Below, in pieces: positions 40,474 through 49,537 of a stretch of DNA of 64,000 bases. The stretch is from Myxococcales bacterium (lineage in GTDB: Bacteria > Myxococcota_A > Polyangia > Haliangiales > Haliangiaceae): assembly GCA_016717005.1 (NCBI GenBank), contig JADJUF010000011.1, positions 1-64,000 of the forward strand. Direction: 5' to 3'. The first letter of the stretch is position 1. Each line of letters starts with the position of its first letter. The notes below the pieces were generated by a model, which was not told the DNA's origin, did not search any database, and saw only the letters and a list, made by a program, of their open reading frames with translations. The translations under genes and the position numbers were made by a program.

Positions 40474-41181
40474 TCACGGCGCGAACGCGGCCCGCGCGAT
40501 GCAGCCGGCGGCGGCGACGGGATCGCAGCCGTTGAGGCCGGCGCCCCACGCTGCGTTGGCCTCGACTACCACCCAGCCGCGATCGGTCGTGTCGCCCACG
40601 TCGATCACGCAGGTCGCGGGCACGGCCGGGTCGCCGGCGACCTCGAGCGCCAGCGCGGTCGCCGCGGCCAGGTCGCCGGCGCCCTCGTAGCAGGCGATCG
40701 TGGTGACCGCGCCGTCACACACCCAGGCGCGGGCCTCGGCCGTGAACGTCACCACGTCGGACACGAGCACCGCCTCGGCGCCGTCGAGGCCGTGCGCCGC
40801 CGCGGCCAGGTCGTCGGCCGACCGGTAGACCCGCGACCGGAACAGCTTCGGCACGACCGACTTGACGAAGCACGGGTACGACAGCGTCGGCGCCGCCGCG
40901 ATCGGGCACAGCCGCACCGCGCGGCCCAGGAGCCGGCGCGGCAGGCGGACCAGCAGATCGTCGGGTGGGGACACCAGCGTCAGGCCCAGCCGCTGCGCGA
41001 CGACGTGCGCGAACGCCTCGGCGCCGTACACCCGCGCGCGGGCGATCGGCTCGACCCGCCAGAACTGCGCGACGCGCTCGACCGCGCCGCCGGCCGCGCT
41101 CCACGCCGCCGCGACCGCGTCGCGTTCCGGATCGGCGCGGTCGCTGAGCACAAGGGTCAGGCCGTGCAGGTCGAGCGACAC
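40474..41181 (-). CDS. ATP-grasp domain protein (DUF4343-like)
   Basis: 235 residues. PCFVKSVVPKLFRSRVY, AEAVLVSDVVTFTAEARAWV and the ending VVVEANAAWGAGLNGCDP are typical of short ATP-grasp proteins of the DUF4343 group, which may ligate small molecules or peptides; no substrate can be named. The GTG start is supported by TAGACT ending exactly 6 nt upstream. It is convergent with the hydrolase gene and divergent from pnuC. Confidence 0.8.
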   Translation of the reverse strand: MSLDLHGLTLVLSDRADPERDAVAAAWSAAGGAVERVAQFWRVEPIARARVYGAEAFAHVVAQRLGLTLVSPPDDLLVRLPRRLLGRAVRLCPIAAAPTLSYPCFVKSVVPKLFRSRVYRSADDLAAAAHGLDGAEAVLVSDVVTFTAEARAWVCDGAVTTIACYEGAGDLAAATALALEVAGDPAVPATCVIDVGDTTDRGWVVVEANAAWGAGLNGCDPVAAAGCIARAAFAP

Positions 41182-41187
41182 CGTCGG

Positions 41188-41193
41188 AGTCTA
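41188..41193 (-). promoter_or_regulatory. TAGACT -10 box, leaderless-type
   Basis: On the complement, 6 nt before the GTG start of the ATP-grasp gene. No Shine-Dalgarno sequence. Confidence 0.5.
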
Positions 41194-41327
41194 GATCATG
41201 CTTGCGCGCCCGGTTCCAGGATAGCTGGGCATGGCGCGGGTGCATCAACCGGCATCGACGGCTTGAGTCCGGGGCGCACCCGCGTCGTAGGACCGCGCGG
41301 CCCTCGCCGTGGGCCCGCGCGGCGGCG

Positions 41328-41333
41328 TATCCT
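41328..41333 (+). promoter_or_regulatory. TATCCT -10 box upstream of pnuC
   Basis: Ends 6 nt before a GTG at 41340, the usual leaderless spacing of this genome, but that GTG is not in the pnuC frame; see the leader ORF entry. Confidence 0.45.
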
Positions 41334-41339
41334 CCGCGC

Positions 41340-41366
41340 GTGCATCGCCGCGGGCCGCGAGCCTGA
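41340..41366 (+). other. possible leaderless 8-codon leader ORF before pnuC
   Basis: GTG followed by seven codons (MHRRGPRA) and TGA, ending 1 nt before the pnuC ATG. Three of the eight residues are Arg. It could couple translation of pnuC to a leaderless start. Alternatively a single-base indel hides an N-terminal extension of PnuC; the window has many such indels. Confidence 0.3.
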
Positions 41367-41367
41367 C

Positions 41368-41991
41368 ATGGAGGAGCTCCTGCGCTGGCTCGACAGCGCG
41401 GCCGTGGTGATCGCCGGGGCGCCGGTCTCCTGGGCCGAGGTGCTCGGCGACGTGTCGGGGCTGGCGTGCGTCGCGCTGGTCGCGCGGCAGCACGTGTGGA
41501 ACTGGCCGCTGGGGCTCATCAACAACGTGTTCTGGGCGCTCTTGTTCTGGCGCGCCAAGCTCTACAGCGACAGCTCGCTGCAGGGGATCTTCTTCGCGCT
41601 CGGGTGCTACGGGTGGTGGCGGTGGCGCCCGGGCGCCGCGGGCGCGGTGCTGCGGGTGCGCCGCACCCAGGCCCGCGAGTGGGGCCTGCTCGCCGCCGGG
41701 GTGGCGGTCGCGACCGCGGCGCTGTCGATCTGGCTGGCGCACGCCACCGACTCGCCGGCGCCGCTGGCCGACGCCAGCGTGCTCACGCTCAGCCTGGCCG
41801 CGACCTGGGGCCAGGCCGAGAAGCTCGTCGAGTCGTGGTGGATCTGGATCACGGTCGACGTGATCAGCGTGCCGCTCTACATCAGCCGCGGGCTGTACCC
41901 GACCGCCGCGGTCTACGTGATCTTCGGCGCGCTGTGCGTGGTCGGCCTGCGGGCCTGGGCCCGCGCGCTCGCCGCCCAGGCCCGGGCATGA
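41368..41991 (+). CDS. pnuC: nicotinamide riboside transporter PnuC
   Basis: 207-residue inner-membrane protein with about six to seven hydrophobic helices. VWNWPLGLINNVFWALLFW and GCYGWWRW carry the substrate-contacting Trp/Asn motifs of PnuC, and the second half repeats the pattern (SWWIWITVDVISVPLYISRG). It facilitates uptake of nicotinamide riboside, trapped by phosphorylation by the next gene product. Its TGA overlaps the nadR ATG (ATGA). Confidence 0.92.
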   Translation: MEELLRWLDSAAVVIAGAPVSWAEVLGDVSGLACVALVARQHVWNWPLGLINNVFWALLFWRAKLYSDSSLQGIFFALGCYGWWRWRPGAAGAVLRVRRTQAREWGLLAAGVAVATAALSIWLAHATDSPAPLADASVLTLSLAATWGQAEKLVESWWIWITVDVISVPLYISRGLYPTAAVYVIFGALCVVGLRAWARALAAQARA

Positions 41992-43067
41992 GCGCGCGCC
42001 ACGGCCTGGTGATCGGCAAGTTCTACCCGCCGCACGCCGGGCACCACCACCTGGTCCGGACGGCGGCGGCCGGCGCGGCGCGCGTGACGGTCGTGGTCAT
42101 GGCCGCGACCGTCGAGAGCCTGGCGCTCGCCGACCGGGTCGCGTGGCTGCGCGAGGTCCACGCCGCCGACGCCAACGTCACGGTCGTCGGAATTCGCGAT
42201 GACCACCCGGTCGACTACACCAGCGACGCGATCTGGCGCGCCCACGTCGAGCTGATGCTGGCCGCGGCGCGGACCGTGACCGAGACGCCGGTCGACGCGG
42301 TCTTCACCTCCGAGCCGTACGGCGACGAGCTGGCGCGGCGGCTGGGGGCGCGGCACGTCGCGGTCGATCCGCCGCGCGCCGCGCACCCGGTGTCGGGCAC
42401 GCAGGTCCGCGCCGATCCGGTCGCGCACTGGGACGCGCTCGCCCCGTGCGTGCGCGGGCACCTGGCGTGGCGGGTGGTGCTGGTCGGCGCCGAGTCCACC
42501 GGCAAGACCACGCTGGCCGAAGCGCTGGCCGAGCGCCTGCGCGCCCGCGGCGGCGCCTTCGCGGCGGCGGCGTGGGTGCCCGAGGTCGGGCGCGAGGTCA
42601 CCGCGCACAAGCTCGCCGCGCTCGGCCCAGACGCGGCGATGGCGGCGCTGGCCTGGGACACCGCCGACTTCGTCGACATCGCCCGCGCCCAGGCCGCGCG
42701 CGAGGCCGCGCTGGCCCGGGCCAGCGCGCCGGTGCTCGTCTGCGACACCGACGCGTTCGCGACCGGCGTCTGGCACGAGCGCTACCGGGGCGCGCCGGCC
42801 GACGCCGTCGACGCGCTGGGCGCGGCGGCGCCGTACCACCTGTACCTCGCGACCCACCACGACGACGTGCCGTTCGCGCAGGACGGGCTGCGCGACGGCG
42901 AGCACGTGCGCGCGTGGATGACCGCGCGCTTCGCCGAGCGCCTGACCGCGACCGGCCGGCGCTGGCAGTGGCTGCGCGGCGATCGCGCGGCGCGCGAGGG
43001 CGCGGCCCTGGCGGCGATCGACCGGCTGCTGGCGGCCGGCTGGGCCTTCGCCGCGCCGCTCGGGTGA
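41988..43067 (+). CDS. nadR: NadR-type NMN adenylyltransferase / ribosylnicotinamide kinase
   Basis: 359 residues with two domains. The N-terminal adenylyltransferase has GKFYPPHAGHHHLV (HxGH-type motif) and SGTQVRADP (the ISGTxIR equivalent). The C-terminal kinase starts at VLVGAESTGKTTLAEAL (Walker A), with CDTDAFATGVWHERY as in other NadR kinases. It converts nicotinamide riboside to NMN and then NAD. There is no N-terminal HTH repressor as in enterobacterial NadR. Coupled to pnuC. The next operon starts only 34 nt downstream. Confidence 0.92.
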   Translation: MSARHGLVIGKFYPPHAGHHHLVRTAAAGAARVTVVVMAATVESLALADRVAWLREVHAADANVTVVGIRDDHPVDYTSDAIWRAHVELMLAAARTVTETPVDAVFTSEPYGDELARRLGARHVAVDPPRAAHPVSGTQVRADPVAHWDALAPCVRGHLAWRVVLVGAESTGKTTLAEALAERLRARGGAFAAAAWVPEVGREVTAHKLAALGPDAAMAALAWDTADFVDIARAQAAREAALARASAPVLVCDTDAFATGVWHERYRGAPADAVDALGAAAPYHLYLATHHDDVPFAQDGLRDGEHVRAWMTARFAERLTATGRRWQWLRGDRAAREGAALAAIDRLLAAGWAFAAPLG

Positions 43068-43086
43068 GGTCGAGGGCGGGACGCGA

Positions 43087-43092
43087 TACCCT
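43087..43092 (+). promoter_or_regulatory. TACCCT -10 box before the MoxR operon
   Basis: Ends 9 nt before the ATG of the MoxR-type ATPase gene, giving this operon a possible own promoter although it follows nadR closely. Confidence 0.4.
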
Positions 43093-43101
43093 GGTGGCAC
43101 G

Positions 43102-44676
43102 ATGAAGCAGCGCCACGCGCAGGTGAGCCAGGCCCCGACCAACCCCCGGGCCGCGGGCGCCCCGGCGCGCTTCGACGTGGCCGACCTGTACCGCGGGCCG
43201 CTCGGGGACGTCGACCCGCGCCCGCCCGAGGCGGTGCCCGTCGACGAGAAGGTGCGGCAGGCGTACTTCTGGATCGTCAACCACGCGATCATCAGCCCGT
43301 TCTACGATCTCGAGTTCGTCGACGCGCCGCCGGCGACCTTCCGCCTCGGCGAGCAGCAGACCACCCTGGTCCTGCCGACCGCGCAGAGCTACTCGAGCTA
43401 CGTGCTCCTGCCGCTGCTCAACCTCGCGGTCCGGCGCCGGTGCCTGCTGGTCGGCGGCCCCGGTCGGGGCAAGACGGTGATCGCGACCTTGCTCGGCCTG
43501 CTGGCCGGCTACAGCCCGCGCGAGATGAAGCAGGGGATCCAGCACGGGCAGCCGCAGATGACGATCGCCGACCTGCTCGGCAACCCGCTGCCGTCGAGCC
43601 TGGTCAGCGCGACGACGATGGACGACGTCAAGATCGCCTGGCGCAAGTGGCTGGGGATGCGCGTCAAGATCATCGACGAGTACAACCGCATCCCGACCCG
43701 CACGCAGTCGGCGCTGCTGACCGTGATGGGCGACGAGTACGCCGAGCTCTACGACCAGATCTACGAGTGCCCGCCGGCCGCCTGGTACCTGACCGCCAAC
43801 GACGACGCCGGCGGCGGCACCTACCAGGTGATCGAGGCGCTGCGCGACCGCATCGACGTGGTGGTCAAGGCGCTGCACTTCAACACGCGGTTCTTCGGCG
43901 AGCTGCTCGATCGGGTCGAGTCGGGGCAGCGCCCCGAGGACCTGGTGCCTCCGGAGATCGTCTTCACGCCGGCCGAGCTCGATCGCATGGAGCGCGAGAT
44001 CCGCGCGGTCCACCTGCCGGCGCCGCTGCTCCGGCGGATGGAGTTCTTCGCCGCGCAGTTCGAGTTCCTCGAGCCGGCCGGCCGCACGCTCGAGTACCAG
44101 ACCAAGGACACGCTCAAGGTCGCGGCGGTGCCGTTCGAGACCGTCGCCGCCCGCGGCGGCGTCGACGATCTGGGCGCCCAGACCAAGAACGGCCTGTCGG
44201 TGCGCGCGCTGACCACGTGCCTGATCTTCGCCAAGGCGCTGGCGTGGTTCCGTGGCGGCCGCGAGGTCGGCTTCGACGACGTCCGCCAGATCTTGCCGTT
44301 CGTGCTCCACGACAAGCTGGTCCAGCACCGCGACGCGGCGTTCTTCGAGGCGGCCGAGCACGCCCCCTACCGCGCCGACCTGGTCGGGTGGATCCGGGTG
44401 CTGTTCGATCGCGCGTGCCAGGAGTACGACCGGCTCGGCCGCGATCAGGCCGACCCGGTCGGCGCGGCGCTCGCGACGTTCGACGTCGGCCTCGAGGGCC
44501 TCGACGAGCCCACGGTCGACGAGCGCCTGGCCGGGCTCGAGCGCCAGCTGCGCGAGATCGAGCAGGGCGGCAAGCTCTACGGCCACCTGTTCGACGACGT
44601 GCTCGCGCTGAAGTACCTGCACCAGCGCTACACCAACTACCGCGCGTGGCTCCGCGCCCGCGGCGCGGCGACGTGA
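43102..44676 (+). CDS. MoxR-type AAA ATPase
   Basis: 524-residue AAA+ ATPase. Walker A is LLVGGPGRGKTVIA near residue 115; Walker B is VKIIDEYNRIP near 193 with the AAA+ N after E; TRTQSALLTVMGDEYAELYD and YLTANDDAGGGTYQV (sensor 1) match MoxR proteins, followed by LRDRIDVVVKALHF. The N-terminal 90 and C-terminal 150 residues are extra; the latter ends in a helical region. MoxR ATPases act as chaperone-like remodelers with VWA-domain partners, and one is encoded two genes downstream. First gene of a five-gene unit with 4-nt overlaps. Confidence 0.9.
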   Translation: MKQRHAQVSQAPTNPRAAGAPARFDVADLYRGPLGDVDPRPPEAVPVDEKVRQAYFWIVNHAIISPFYDLEFVDAPPATFRLGEQQTTLVLPTAQSYSSYVLLPLLNLAVRRRCLLVGGPGRGKTVIATLLGLLAGYSPREMKQGIQHGQPQMTIADLLGNPLPSSLVSATTMDDVKIAWRKWLGMRVKIIDEYNRIPTRTQSALLTVMGDEYAELYDQIYECPPAAWYLTANDDAGGGTYQVIEALRDRIDVVVKALHFNTRFFGELLDRVESGQRPEDLVPPEIVFTPAELDRMEREIRAVHLPAPLLRRMEFFAAQFEFLEPAGRTLEYQTKDTLKVAAVPFETVAARGGVDDLGAQTKNGLSVRALTTCLIFAKALAWFRGGREVGFDDVRQILPFVLHDKLVQHRDAAFFEAAEHAPYRADLVGWIRVLFDRACQEYDRLGRDQADPVGAALATFDVGLEGLDEPTVDERLAGLERQLREIEQGGKLYGHLFDDVLALKYLHQRYTNYRAWLRARGAAT

Positions 44677-45647
44677 CCGCCGCCGCGGCGGCGCTGCTCG
44701 CGACCTGGCGCGACGAGCTCAACGCGCGGTTCGCGCGCGCCGCGGGCGACGTGGCGCCGGGCGCGGTGCTGGCCTACATGGCCCGGACCGTCGTGCCCAT
44801 CCTCGACGCGTGGCACGGCGAGCCGCCGGCGCCGGTGCTGCTGGCGCTGTTCGACCTCGGGCTCACCGGCCTGCGGGCGGGGCTGCTGGTCGAGGCCGAC
44901 CCGAGCCGGTTCGAGCAGGTGCTGCGCGCGCGGATGCCGGCGCTCGGGCCGCACGTGGCGCGGGAGCCCGGCGTGGTGCTGCGGGCGCTCGGCAACGGCT
45001 ACCTGAACCTCGTGCGGGCGCGCGGCCCGGAGGTGGCCGCGGCGTGGCTTGAGGCGCTGGCCGCCGGCGCGGCGCGCTGCGCCGATCGCGCGGCGCTGCT
45101 CGATCTCGGCGTCGTGCTCGGCTGGCGGGCCGGGCTGGCCGAGGCCCGCGACGCCGCGCTCGAGCGGGTCGGCGGCCTCGAGCCGACGCTGGTCGCCGCG
45201 TTGTTCGGCGCCGCCGCGCTCGACCCCGACCCCGCGCGGCGCTTCTGCCAGCCGGGCGCCGCCGGCCGGCTCGGCCCGCTGGCGCTGATCGCCACCGTCG
45301 GCGGCTTCGTCGGCTTCGGCGGGCCGTTCCGGCGGCCGCCGCGGCCGCGGGTGGTCGCGGACCGGCTGGTCTGCACCGACGGCGACGCCACGCTCGAGGT
45401 GTGCGCCGACGTGTTCGGCGCGCGGCTGTGCCCCGCGGGCTGGGCCCACGTCGAGGCCCAGACGTCGACCGACGTCGGTGGCGCCGCGGTCGACGCCGCC
45501 GGCGCGGTGCGGGCGCTGGGCGTGAAGGTGACGCTGGCCGAGGCGCGCGGCGCGGGCGCGGCGGCCGCGTGCGCGGGCGTGGTCGCGGTCACGCTCGTCG
45601 ACAGCCACCAGGTGCTGGTGCTCGGCCGCCGTGAGATCGGCGCGTGA
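44673..45647 (+). CDS. hypothetical protein of the MoxR-VWA operon
   Basis: 324 residues with a GTG start overlapping the MoxR stop (GTGA). The first two thirds are helical and Ala/Leu-rich (LLALFDLGLTGLRAGLL, VLRALGNGYLNLVRARG), suggesting a solenoid; the last third is beta-rich (DGDATLEVCADVFGARLCP, GVVAVTLVDSHQVLVLGR). I recognise no family. Position between MoxR and the VWA protein suggests an adaptor or substrate-recognition part, similar in role to the variable vWA-MoxR-associated proteins of ternary conflict systems (inference only). Confidence 0.7.
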   Translation: MTAAAAALLATWRDELNARFARAAGDVAPGAVLAYMARTVVPILDAWHGEPPAPVLLALFDLGLTGLRAGLLVEADPSRFEQVLRARMPALGPHVAREPGVVLRALGNGYLNLVRARGPEVAAAWLEALAAGAARCADRAALLDLGVVLGWRAGLAEARDAALERVGGLEPTLVAALFGAAALDPDPARRFCQPGAAGRLGPLALIATVGGFVGFGGPFRRPPRPRVVADRLVCTDGDATLEVCADVFGARLCPAGWAHVEAQTSTDVGGAAVDAAGAVRALGVKVTLAEARGAGAAAACAGVVAVTLVDSHQVLVLGRREIGA

Positions 45648-47407
45648 GCCGCGCCGCGCTCGATCTCGCGGCCGCGCGGTTCGCCGATGCCTGGCCCGAC
45701 GCGCGGGTCGCGTTCAGCCCCTACACCCGCCTGGCCGCGCCGATCCTGTGCCGCACCAAGGCCGACGAGCGCCGCGAGGGCCTCGAGGGCTCGTTCGCGA
45801 TGATCCGGATGCGCGATCAGCGCATCGTGATCAGCCTGGCGCAGGTCGTCGAGCTGGCCCTGGCCGAGCACGCCCACGCGATCCTCGCGCACGAGGTCGG
45901 GCACTACGTCCACGCGCCGGGCACGCTGCGCGAGCACGTGCTCCTGCACGACCGGATCCGGCGGACGCTGCCGGCCGAGCTCGCCAGCCACGCCGGGCTG
46001 GTCGCGAACCTGTACACCGATCTGTTGCTCAACGATCGGCTGCAGCGGAGCCGCACCGCCGACATCGCCGCGGTCTACGTCGCGCTGCGCCGGCCCGAGG
46101 CCAGCGAGCTGTGGACCGTCTACATGCGGGCCTACGAGCGGCTGTGGGCGCTCGCGGCGGGCACGCTGACCGACGCCGGGGACGTCGCGATCGAGGCCGA
46201 CGCCGAGCTGATCGCGCGCATCGTGCGCAGCTTCCGGGATCGCTGGCTCGAGGGCGCGCCGTCGTTCGCGCTGCTGATCGCGCCGTACCTCGAGCGCCTG
46301 CCGACCGATCGCCTCGGGCTGGCGCCGTGGATGGACACGGCGGCGACGTCGGTCGGCGAGCTGATCCCCGACGGGCTCATCGACGACGACTTCGATCCCG
46401 CCGACGTCAAGCACCCCGCGATCGACCCGGCGCTGGGCGACGACGCCGACGACGGCGGCGCCGACGAGCCGGCGCCGCCGCAGCGGTTTCCGCCGGGCCG
46501 GTCGGCGGGCAGCGACGGTCGGCCCGATCGCCGCAAGGTCGCGCGCGGGCCCGAGGCGTGGCTCGACCTGATGCGCGCGGTCGGCGTCCGGCGCACGCCG
46601 CGCGAGCTGGTCGGCCGCTACTACCGCGAGCTGGCGATGCCGCACGTGCCGCCGTTCCCGGCGCAACGGCTGGCCCGGGCCGGCGACCCGCTGCCCGAGG
46701 GCCTCGACCCGTGGGAGGCCGGCGGCGCGCTCGAGGCGATCGACTGGTTCGAGACCCTCGCCCGCAGCCCGGTGGTGGTGCCGGGCGTGACGACGGTGCA
46801 GCGGGCGTTCGGGGTGACCGAGGGCGGCGAGCCCGAGCGCCGCGTTCCCGACCTCTACGTCGGCATCGACTGCTCGGGCTCGATGGGCAACCCCGCCAAG
46901 CAGCTCGCGTACCCGGTGGTCGCGGGCGTCGTGCTCACCTTGTCCGCGCTGCGCGCCGGCGCCCGGGTGATGGCGTGCCTGTCCGGCGAGTGGCACGGGC
47001 AGGGCAACTTCACCGAGACCGCGGGCTTCGTCCGCGACGAGGGCGCCGTGCTCGGCGTCCTCACCGACTACCTCGGCACCGGCTGCTCGTTCGGGCTGCC
47101 CCGGCTGATCAAGACCTTCGTCGAGGCGCCCGCGCCGACGCGCCCCGTGCACGTGCTGGTCGTGAGCGACTCCGATCTGTTCGGCGAGATCGACGGCACC
47201 GCCGACGGGTGGGCGCTGGCGGCGCGCGCGGTCGAGCGGGCCGGCGGCGGCGCCAGCGCGGTGCTGCGCCTCGCCAACGCCCCGTACTACGAGCCGCACC
47301 TGGCGCGGCTGCGCGACGCCGGCTTCACGCCGTACCTGGTCGCGAGCGAGCCGGAGCTGGTGGCCTTTGCGCGCGCGTTCGCGCGGCGTACCTTCGGGAG
47401 GCCGTGA
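45644..47407 (+). CDS. VWA-like protein with HEVGH metallopeptidase motif (DUF2201-like)
   Basis: 587 residues. About 70-110 contains AHAILAHEVGHYVHAP, a zincin HExxH motif, as in COG3864/DUF2201_N predicted metallopeptidases. An acidic linker (DDADDGGADEPAPP) precedes the C-terminal VWA domain, whose MIDAS motif is VGIDCSGSMGNPAK near 410, with TDYLGTGCSFG (MIDAS Thr) and HVLVVSDSDLFGEID. VWA proteins of this type bind MoxR ATPases. Having a protease-like and a MIDAS part together suggests a triggered effector (inference). GTGA overlap with the previous gene and with the next. Confidence 0.85.
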   Translation: MSRAALDLAAARFADAWPDARVAFSPYTRLAAPILCRTKADERREGLEGSFAMIRMRDQRIVISLAQVVELALAEHAHAILAHEVGHYVHAPGTLREHVLLHDRIRRTLPAELASHAGLVANLYTDLLLNDRLQRSRTADIAAVYVALRRPEASELWTVYMRAYERLWALAAGTLTDAGDVAIEADAELIARIVRSFRDRWLEGAPSFALLIAPYLERLPTDRLGLAPWMDTAATSVGELIPDGLIDDDFDPADVKHPAIDPALGDDADDGGADEPAPPQRFPPGRSAGSDGRPDRRKVARGPEAWLDLMRAVGVRRTPRELVGRYYRELAMPHVPPFPAQRLARAGDPLPEGLDPWEAGGALEAIDWFETLARSPVVVPGVTTVQRAFGVTEGGEPERRVPDLYVGIDCSGSMGNPAKQLAYPVVAGVVLTLSALRAGARVMACLSGEWHGQGNFTETAGFVRDEGAVLGVLTDYLGTGCSFGLPRLIKTFVEAPAPTRPVHVLVVSDSDLFGEIDGTADGWALAARAVERAGGGASAVLRLANAPYYEPHLARLRDAGFTPYLVASEPELVAFARAFARRTFGRP

Positions 47408-47997
47408 CCGTGAGCGCGAACATCGAGCGCCTGACCGACCGCCTGGCGCGGGCGCCGCAGGTGTTCCGCGACCGCCGCGCGGTGCAGCTCGACGCCGTGG
47501 TCGCGGATCTGTTCCGCGATCGCGCGACCCGGCGGCTCGCGCTCGACGAGGTCGCGCGGTTCCAGGCCGACGGCGTGACCGGGGCGCGGGCGCGTCACCT
47601 CGAGCTGGTGCTGGTCGCGAGCTGGCTGCTCCACGACCCGGCGTTCGGCGACGCGCCGGCCGAGGCGCTCCTGGCGCTGCTCGCCAGCCGGCTGGCCGAG
47701 CTCGCCAGCGCGGTGGTGCCGCGGCTGTTCGTCGAGGACGCCGAGCGGCGCGAGGAGCTGGTGCGGACCTGCCTGGCGGCGCTCGCGCGCGTCCCCGAGG
47801 GCGAGACCGCGACCGTGGCCGAGGATCGCCTGGCGGTGCTCGACTCGGTGCGCCGCCGGGCGCTGCTCCGCGACGCGCGCGCGCGCGAGGGTGTCCGCGA
47901 GGCCGAGCGCCAGGCGCGGAAGGCCGAGCTCGAGCGCCTGCGTCAGCAGGAAGAAGAAGAGCGTCGCCAGGCCGCCCGGACGACCCATGAGGACTGA
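47404..47997 (+). CDS. hypothetical protein of the MoxR-VWA operon, coiled-coil tail
   Basis: 197 residues, GTG start inside GTGA overlap. It is almost wholly helical (LTDRLARAPQVFRDRRAVQ, LARVPEGETATVAEDRLAVL) and ends in a strongly charged coiled coil (REAERQARKAELERLRQQEEEE). No family recognised. The arrangement suggests a scaffold between the VWA protein and the adenylating enzyme encoded 3 nt downstream. Confidence 0.72.
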   Translation: MTVSANIERLTDRLARAPQVFRDRRAVQLDAVVADLFRDRATRRLALDEVARFQADGVTGARARHLELVLVASWLLHDPAFGDAPAEALLALLASRLAELASAVVPRLFVEDAERREELVRTCLAALARVPEGETATVAEDRLAVLDSVRRRALLRDARAREGVREAERQARKAELERLRQQEEEERRQAARTTHED

Positions 47998-48000
47998 GCG

Positions 48001-49389
48001 ATGACCAGGATCCCCGACGCCTGGCGCGCGCGCGCGCCGGCGATGACCGAGCGTGCCTGGGCCGGCCTGGCGCGGGTGCTCGAGCACGCGGACGCGCCGC
48101 GCTACAACCGCACGCTCGGCGACCGGGTCGGGGCCGAGGAGCTGGCGGCGCTCGACGCGTGCCGGACCGCGCTGACCACCGGCGCGCGCGAGGCCGCGGC
48201 GGCGCCGTCGGCGGCGATCGTCGAGTTCGTCGAGGCGCTGCGGCCGCGGCTGTTCTTGCTCGACGATCTCCCGGTCGGCTTCGACGTCGCGCGCGACTTC
48301 GAGGCGCTGCCGACCACCGATCGCGACGCCCTGGCCCATCGGCTCGAGGATCTGGTCCCGCGCGATCTGCCGATCGACGACGCCATCGTCTACTCGACCT
48401 CGGCCACCACCGGGCACGCGGTGATCATCCCCAGCCACCCGACCGCGATGGTGCAGAACCTCGCGCACCTCGAGCGCGTGATCCACCTCCACGGCGTCGC
48501 CTTCGCGCCGCAACCCGGCGAGCCGCTCGCGGTCAACGCGTCGATGCAGCGCCAGACCTACGTCTTCGCCACGACGATGAGCGGCTGGGCCGGCGCGGTG
48601 TTCGCCAAGCTCAACCTCGCGCCCCACGACTGGGGCGGCGGCGCCGCGTCGCGCGATCGGTTCCTGCGCGACTTCGCGCCGCGGCTGGTCGCGTCCGAGC
48701 CGGTCACGCTGGCCGAGGCGCTGCGGCGCGAGCTGCCGCTGCGCCCGTCCGTCGTGATCTCGAGCGCGGTGAGCCTGCGGCCCGAGCTCGCCGACGCGCT
48801 CCGCGCCGCGTGGGGCACGACGGTCATCGATCTGTACTCGACCACCGAGACCGGCCCCGTCGCCGCGTGCGTGCCCGGCGTCCCGGGTCACGTCGTGCTG
48901 CTGCCGGATCTGTTCGTCGAGGTGCTCGGCCCAACCGGCGAGCGCCTGCCCGACGGCGCCCGTGGCGAGCTGACCCTCACCGGCGGGCGCAACCGCTACC
49001 TGCCGCTGGTGCGCTACCGGACCGGCGACTACGGCCGGCTCGCGACGGTGACGCTGGCCGACGGTCGCCCGGCGCGCACGATCCTCGACCTCGAGGGCCG
49101 CGCCCCGGTCGGCTTCCGCGCCACCGACGGCGGTCGGGTCACCTCGGTCGACGTCGCGCGGCGGATCCGCCCGCTGGCGCCGTTCGTCCAGCACGCGCTG
49201 CACCAGCGCGCCGACGGCTCGGTCGAGCTCCGGCTGCGCCCGCTGCCGGGCGTGCCGATCCCGCGCGAGGACTTCGAGCACACGCTGCGCGACCTGTTCG
49301 GCCGCGACGCCCAGGTCGAGGTCGTGATCGATCCGGCGCTCGGTGCCGGCGGCGGCAAGGTCGTCGCCTGGCGGCGCGACGGCGACTAG
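48001..49389 (+). CDS. phenylacetate-CoA ligase-like adenylate-forming enzyme
   Basis: 462-residue ANL-superfamily enzyme. AIVYSTSATTGHAVIIP is the P-loop-like S/T-rich motif; IDLYSTTETGPVAAC is the A5 motif; LVRYRTGDYGRL and ILDLEGRAP resemble PaaK/CapK proteins. The enzyme should activate a carboxylate with ATP; the acceptor (CoA, protein or nucleotide) is unknown. It lies 3 nt after the coiled-coil gene, so it is the last member of the MoxR-VWA operon. A Shine-Dalgarno-like ggactgag overlaps the stop of the previous gene. Confidence 0.82.
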   Translation: MTRIPDAWRARAPAMTERAWAGLARVLEHADAPRYNRTLGDRVGAEELAALDACRTALTTGAREAAAAPSAAIVEFVEALRPRLFLLDDLPVGFDVARDFEALPTTDRDALAHRLEDLVPRDLPIDDAIVYSTSATTGHAVIIPSHPTAMVQNLAHLERVIHLHGVAFAPQPGEPLAVNASMQRQTYVFATTMSGWAGAVFAKLNLAPHDWGGGAASRDRFLRDFAPRLVASEPVTLAEALRRELPLRPSVVISSAVSLRPELADALRAAWGTTVIDLYSTTETGPVAACVPGVPGHVVLLPDLFVEVLGPTGERLPDGARGELTLTGGRNRYLPLVRYRTGDYGRLATVTLADGRPARTILDLEGRAPVGFRATDGGRVTSVDVARRIRPLAPFVQHALHQRADGSVELRLRPLPGVPIPREDFEHTLRDLFGRDAQVEVVIDPALGAGGGKVVAWRRDGD

Positions 49390-49537
49390 CCAGCGCTGCG
49401 CGCGCGCGGGCCCGCGGCGCCCGACGACGCGCACGCAGGGGTCGTCGCGCATCGGGCGATGGCCGTCGCGCCATCGGTGCGCATGGCGCTGGACGGCGGC
49501 CTTCGCCCCACGCTCGGCGTGCGCTACAAGGTCACCC

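Noticed and set aside
40459..41367. N-terminal extension of PnuC through the ATP-grasp region
   Set aside because: The upstream frame is antisense shadow; membrane protein sequence begins at 41368.
43440..44672. Open frame in a second frame across the MoxR gene
   Set aside because: Composition is an Arg/Pro/Ala shadow; the MoxR frame carries all motifs.
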